From positions 1 through 19,364 of the forward strand of contig JBBDYI010000231.1 of the NCBI GenBank assembly GCA_040901705.1: a stretch of 19,364 bases of DNA, given 5' to 3'. Every line of letters starts with the position of its first letter. The first letter of the stretch is position 1. Below, piece by piece: positions 16,209-19,364 of this stretch. The translations under genes and the position numbers were made by a program. This stretch comes from PLA5 sp040901705 (GTDB taxonomy: Bacteria; Planctomycetota; Planctomycetia; Pirellulales; PLA5). The notes beneath the pieces were generated by a model. It was not told the DNA's origin. It worked only from the letters and a program-made list of their open reading frames with translations, and ran no database searches.

Positions 16209-16313
16209 ACATGGGGACGATTATGATCGAAGCGGCACGCTCGCGGCGGAGGATCGACGAGTTTTCCGACTGCACGCCCGATGCGTCGGCCGAACCGCTG
16301 GCGCGATCGAAAA

Positions 16314-19130
16314 TCAACCGTCGCCGAGGCTGGCGCGAATTGCCTTTTGAGCCAGCTCCAAGGCCGCGCCGATATTTTCCGGCTGCTTGCCGCCGGCTTG
16401 AGCCAGGTCGGGCTTTCCGCCGCCGGAGCCGCCGACCGCTTTGGCCGTCTCGCGGACCCAGTTGCCGGCGTTCGCGCCCGCCTCGACCAGATCGCGCGAC
16501 AGCCCCGCGACCAGCGTTACCGCGTCGTCGCCCGTCTTGGCGGCCAGTAGCACGGCCGACGACTTCGTCTTCTTGCGAATCTGGTCGATTAGATTTCGCA
16601 GTTCGTTCGCGCCGCCGACCGCCGCCTCGGCGACGACAAGCGTCGTCTCGCCGCCAGCGTGTTTGAGCGTCTCAGCCTTTTCGAGCAGCGCGTCGGCCGA
16701 CACCGGTCCGGCCTTGGCGCGCTCGGCGGCTTGAGCGGAAAGCGTTTCGCGATCGGTCAACAGCGCGGCGACGCGCTGGGGCACGTCGAACGGAGCAACG
16801 TTTAGCGTGCGGGCCGTTTCGCGCAGCGCCGCCTTTTGCTCCGCATACGATCGCGCCGCCGCCGAAGATTTCGTCGGTTTGGCCGCCGCCGTCGACGCGC
16901 CGCCGCCGGAAAGCTGCTTCTTCAAATCGCGCACGGCCAGCGCCAACGCCGCCGCCGCCGCCGGGACGTCCGCCTCGCCCACGCCGAGAGACCGGGCCGC
17001 CTCGGCTAGGGCCTGCTTCGTCTCCGCGACATGGCCCCGAGCCTTTTCGCCGGTAAGCGCGACGATCCGCCGCGTGCCCGCCGCTACGGCTTCCTCGGCC
17101 ACGATCTCGAACGCGCCGACTTGCTTGGTGTTCGCCAGGTGAATCCCGCCACAAAGTTCGCGGCTGAAATCGCCCATCGACACCATCCGCACCGGGTCGG
17201 GATATTTTTCGCCGAACAGCATCATCGCCCCTTTTTCGCGGGCTGCGGCCAGCGGCAGAATCTCCGCCGTCACACCGGCCGCCTCCGCCACGCGCTCGTC
17301 GACGATCTTCGCAATCGCTTCAAGCTGTTCGGCCGCCACCGGCGTCATGTTCGTGAAGTCGAACCGCAAATAATCTTCCTCCACCTTCGAGCCTTGCTGT
17401 TGGGCGTGACTGCCCAGCGTCGATTGCAGCGCGTGGTGCAACAGATGCGTCGCTGAATGCGCCCGGCGAATCCCCGCCCGCCGCGCTTCATCGACGCGGG
17501 CGGTCACTTTCGCTGCGGTGCGCAACTCGCCTTCGAGCAAGTGCCCGACGTGCTTGACTATCTGTCCATCTTTCTGCGTGTCGGTGACGTGGAAGCGAAA
17601 ACTGTCGCCGATGATCTCGCCGGTGTCGCCGACCTGCCCGCCGGACTCGCCATAAAACGGCGTGCGGTCGAGAACGACGATCAATTCCCGATCGTGGCCA
17701 ACTTCCTTGACGTGGTCGCACAGATGTTCCTGGGCGACGATGAACTTCACCTCCGCCGCGGCTTCAATCGCGTCGTAGCCGAGGAATTCGCATTCGTGCA
17801 GCACCTTCTTGATCGCGTCCATCGGCCCGCTGCCACCCATCACCGTATGCACCGCCTTGCCGGAAACTTCGCCGTGCTGCTCCATCGCCTTGCGAAAGCC
17901 CGGCCAGTCGAACGCGAGATTGCTTTCGGCCGCCATCGTCTCGAACAGTTCGGCCGGCACGCCGAACGTCGTATACAACTCAGCCGCCTCGCCGCCGTCC
18001 ACCGTCATCCGCCCCGACGACTTCATATCGCCAAAGATCTTCTCAATCCGCGCCAGCCCCGCGTCGATCGTGCCGAAGAAATTGGCCTCTTCCTTCTTGA
18101 TGACGTCCTGCACGCGCTGCACCGTCTCGGTCAACTCCGGATACGGCGTCTTCATCATCTCGACGACCGCCGGCACGAGTTGAAACAGGAACGGCTCGCT
18201 GCGGCCCATCTGATGCCCGTCGAGCACGGCCCGCCGCAACAGCCGGCGGATGACGTATTTCTCCTTCTGCGCGCCGGGATACACGTTCTCATGCACGGCC
18301 ATCGCACAGGCCCGCACGTGATCGGTGATCCGCCGCAACCGCCGCCCGTTGTCGCTGGCCGGATCGTATTTCACGCCGCAAACGTCGGCCGCCGCCAGCA
18401 CGATCGGCTTGAGGATGTCGATGTGATAATTCGTCTCCACGCCTTGTAGCGTCGCCGCGGTTCGCTCCAGGCCCATGCCCGTGTCGATGTTCTTGCTCGG
18501 CAGCGGCCGCAGGTTATCCGGCGGATCGCCCACCCGGTTGAACTGCGTGAACACGAGGTTCCAAATCTCGACCGACTTGCCGCTGTCGGGATGATAAAAA
18601 ATCTCGCTGCACGGACCGCACACGCCGTCCGGTCCTTCGCTCGGCGCGCTGGCCGGCCAGAAATTGTCCGCTTCGCCCATCCGTTCGATGCGGTCGGTCG
18701 GCAGCTTGATCTCCTCATGCCAGATGTCGGCCGCTTCGTCGTCGTCGACATAGACCGTGACCGAGAGCCGCTTCGGATCGATGCCCAGCCACTTCTTGTC
18801 GGTCAAAAACTCCCACGCCCAGCCGATCGCTTCGCGCTTGAAGTAGTCGCCGAAGCTGAAGTTGCCGAGCATCTCGAAAAACGTGTGGTGATACGCCGTC
18901 CGCCCCACGTTGTCGATGTCGCCCGTCCGCAGACACTTCTGGCACGTCGTCGCCCTCGTAAAATCGAGCTTCACCTTGCCCAAGAAATGGTCCTTGAACT
19001 GATTCATCCCGGCCGGCGTGAACAACACCGACGGATCCCAGGTCGGCACCAGCACGTCGCTCGGCCGCCGGGCGTGCCCCTTGGTCTCGAAGAAGGCCAG
19101 GTATTTTTCGCGTAGTTCGTTGGTTTTCAT
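16314..19130 (-). CDS. alaS: Alanine--tRNA ligase
   Basis: This 938-residue synthetase charges tRNA(Ala) with alanine in the cytoplasm. The catalytic class II core is at the N-terminus: LREKYLAFFETKGH, PTWDPSVLFTPAGMNQFKD, TTCQKCLRTGDIDNVGRTAY, and motif 3 DTGMGLERTAATLQG. The editing domain has HSATH (His558, His562) and CGGIH (Cys660, His664), the four zinc ligands that clear Ser/Gly mischarging. The C-Ala domain ends with GGGKPDLAQAGG. It is longer than the E. coli enzyme (876 residues) because the linker at about 706-790 holds two similar segments (ARSLGVGEADVP and ARTLNVAPFDVP). The start is MKTNELREKY at 19130; the upstream ATG at 19148 adds only MSPPLL. No Shine-Dalgarno is seen. Confidence 0.98.
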   Translation of the reverse strand: MKTNELREKYLAFFETKGHARRPSDVLVPTWDPSVLFTPAGMNQFKDHFLGKVKLDFTRATTCQKCLRTGDIDNVGRTAYHHTFFEMLGNFSFGDYFKREAIGWAWEFLTDKKWLGIDPKRLSVTVYVDDDEAADIWHEEIKLPTDRIERMGEADNFWPASAPSEGPDGVCGPCSEIFYHPDSGKSVEIWNLVFTQFNRVGDPPDNLRPLPSKNIDTGMGLERTAATLQGVETNYHIDILKPIVLAAADVCGVKYDPASDNGRRLRRITDHVRACAMAVHENVYPGAQKEKYVIRRLLRRAVLDGHQMGRSEPFLFQLVPAVVEMMKTPYPELTETVQRVQDVIKKEEANFFGTIDAGLARIEKIFGDMKSSGRMTVDGGEAAELYTTFGVPAELFETMAAESNLAFDWPGFRKAMEQHGEVSGKAVHTVMGGSGPMDAIKKVLHECEFLGYDAIEAAAEVKFIVAQEHLCDHVKEVGHDRELIVVLDRTPFYGESGGQVGDTGEIIGDSFRFHVTDTQKDGQIVKHVGHLLEGELRTAAKVTARVDEARRAGIRRAHSATHLLHHALQSTLGSHAQQQGSKVEEDYLRFDFTNMTPVAAEQLEAIAKIVDERVAEAAGVTAEILPLAAAREKGAMMLFGEKYPDPVRMVSMGDFSRELCGGIHLANTKQVGAFEIVAEEAVAAGTRRIVALTGEKARGHVAETKQALAEAARSLGVGEADVPAAAAALALAVRDLKKQLSGGGASTAAAKPTKSSAAARSYAEQKAALRETARTLNVAPFDVPQRVAALLTDRETLSAQAAERAKAGPVSADALLEKAETLKHAGGETTLVVAEAAVGGANELRNLIDQIRKKTKSSAVLLAAKTGDDAVTLVAGLSRDLVEAGANAGNWVRETAKAVGGSGGGKPDLAQAGGKQPENIGAALELAQKAIRASLGDG

Positions 19131-19240
19131 CAGCAATGGCGGAGACAAAACAAAAGTCGGGAGTGCGCGGCAAAGTCTTGTGTCGGCGGACTACAAATAA
19201 TATCGGCCACGACAATGAACCGCCAGCCAAGCGCCATTTA

Positions 19241-19264
19241 GCCCCGCGTGAACACACGCGGGGC
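19241..19264. repeat. Hairpin repeat D, copy 2
   Basis: A perfect 10-bp stem GCCCCGCGTG with loop AACA is preceded by attta and followed by aaac, as in copy 1 at 4760-4783. Stem positions 6 and 7 are GC here and CG in copy 1, and the opposite strand changes to keep both pairs. It lies 110 bases upstream of alaS. Confidence 0.8.
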
Positions 19265-19364
19265 AAACGACTCACCAAGCAAGAAGCCCGCAACGCCGCC
19301 GCCCACGCCCGCATCATGCCCGCCGCCCGTCGAGCGACCGCATCGGCTCGTAAAGATCGGCAAC
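19265..19364. other. Right edge, no supported gene
   Basis: The last 100 bases contain a plus-strand frame that stays open to the edge, with an ATG at 19316 (MPAARRATASARKDRQ). It is short and basic, with no recognisable motif and no Shine-Dalgarno. It could be the start of a gene beyond the edge, but this cannot be decided here. Confidence 0.25.

Noticed and set aside
17457..18449. 330-codon plus-strand frame inside alaS
   Set aside because: Antisense shadow of the alaS catalytic and editing domains; no motif of its own.
19316..19364. Start of a basic protein at the right edge
   Set aside because: Only 16 codons are visible, with no ribosome site or motif.

Overview
The window looks like chromosomal DNA of a GC-rich planctomycete, most likely of the Pirellulales. 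The evidence is a PSD1-type cytochrome c/DUF1549/DUF1553 gene paired with a twin-arginine DUF1501 gene, two secreted DUF1080 (3-keto-disaccharide hydrolase-like) proteins, a fused aroD-aroE gene, sparse Shine-Dalgarno sites, and palindromic repeats between genes. No phage, transposase, CRISPR, rRNA or tRNA gene is visible.

Layout from left to right. A secreted DUF1080 protein (minus, 43-777) is followed by a 423-base gap filled by repeats. Next comes a plus-strand run: the AroD-AroE fusion (1201-2685), shikimate kinase (2901-3455, TTG start), a prepilin peptidase (3452-4750, GTG start overlapping the kinase stop) and a conserved hypothetical protein (4823-5362). Directly after it lies the 3'-terminal third of a mannonate dehydratase/RspA-type enolase-superfamily gene (about 5385-5840), probably a pseudogene. 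The minus strand then carries a small lipoprotein (5857-6228), a second DUF1080 protein (6311-7303) and a large membrane-TPR protein (7421-9676). A plus-strand methyltransferase (10074-10757) follows. The DUF1501 (10812-12278) and PSD1 (12421-14874) genes are on the minus strand and form a pair, with an AraC-family regulator transcribed divergently from them (15166-16071). Alanyl-tRNA synthetase (16314-19130, minus) closes the window.

Two core functions stand out. The aroDE and aroK genes supply three shikimate-pathway activities (3-dehydroquinate dehydratase, shikimate dehydrogenase, shikimate kinase), and alaS is translation housekeeping. The PSD1/DUF1501 pair and the DUF1080 proteins belong to the large planctomycete-type secreted repertoire; their substrates are unknown, and the divergent AraC protein is the obvious candidate regulator of the pair.

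The most unusual content is between the genes. Four palindromic repeat families (called A-D here) each occur twice in 19 kb, and together they occupy seven of the eight intergenic gaps longer than 100 bases that can be seen in full or in part, plus one 72-base gap. Family A is a roughly 121-base element with terminal inverted repeats and a nested palindrome. Family B is an inverted pair of TCAAGNN heptad arrays. Family C is a near-perfect 25-28 bp inverted repeat. Family D is a 10-bp stem whose two copies differ by compensated base pairs. A separate CCCCTGN heptad array occurs at the left edge and flanks element A1. I see no clear new defence or metabolic system. The repeats, the dehydratase remnant and the histidine-bearing membrane-TPR protein are the best leads.
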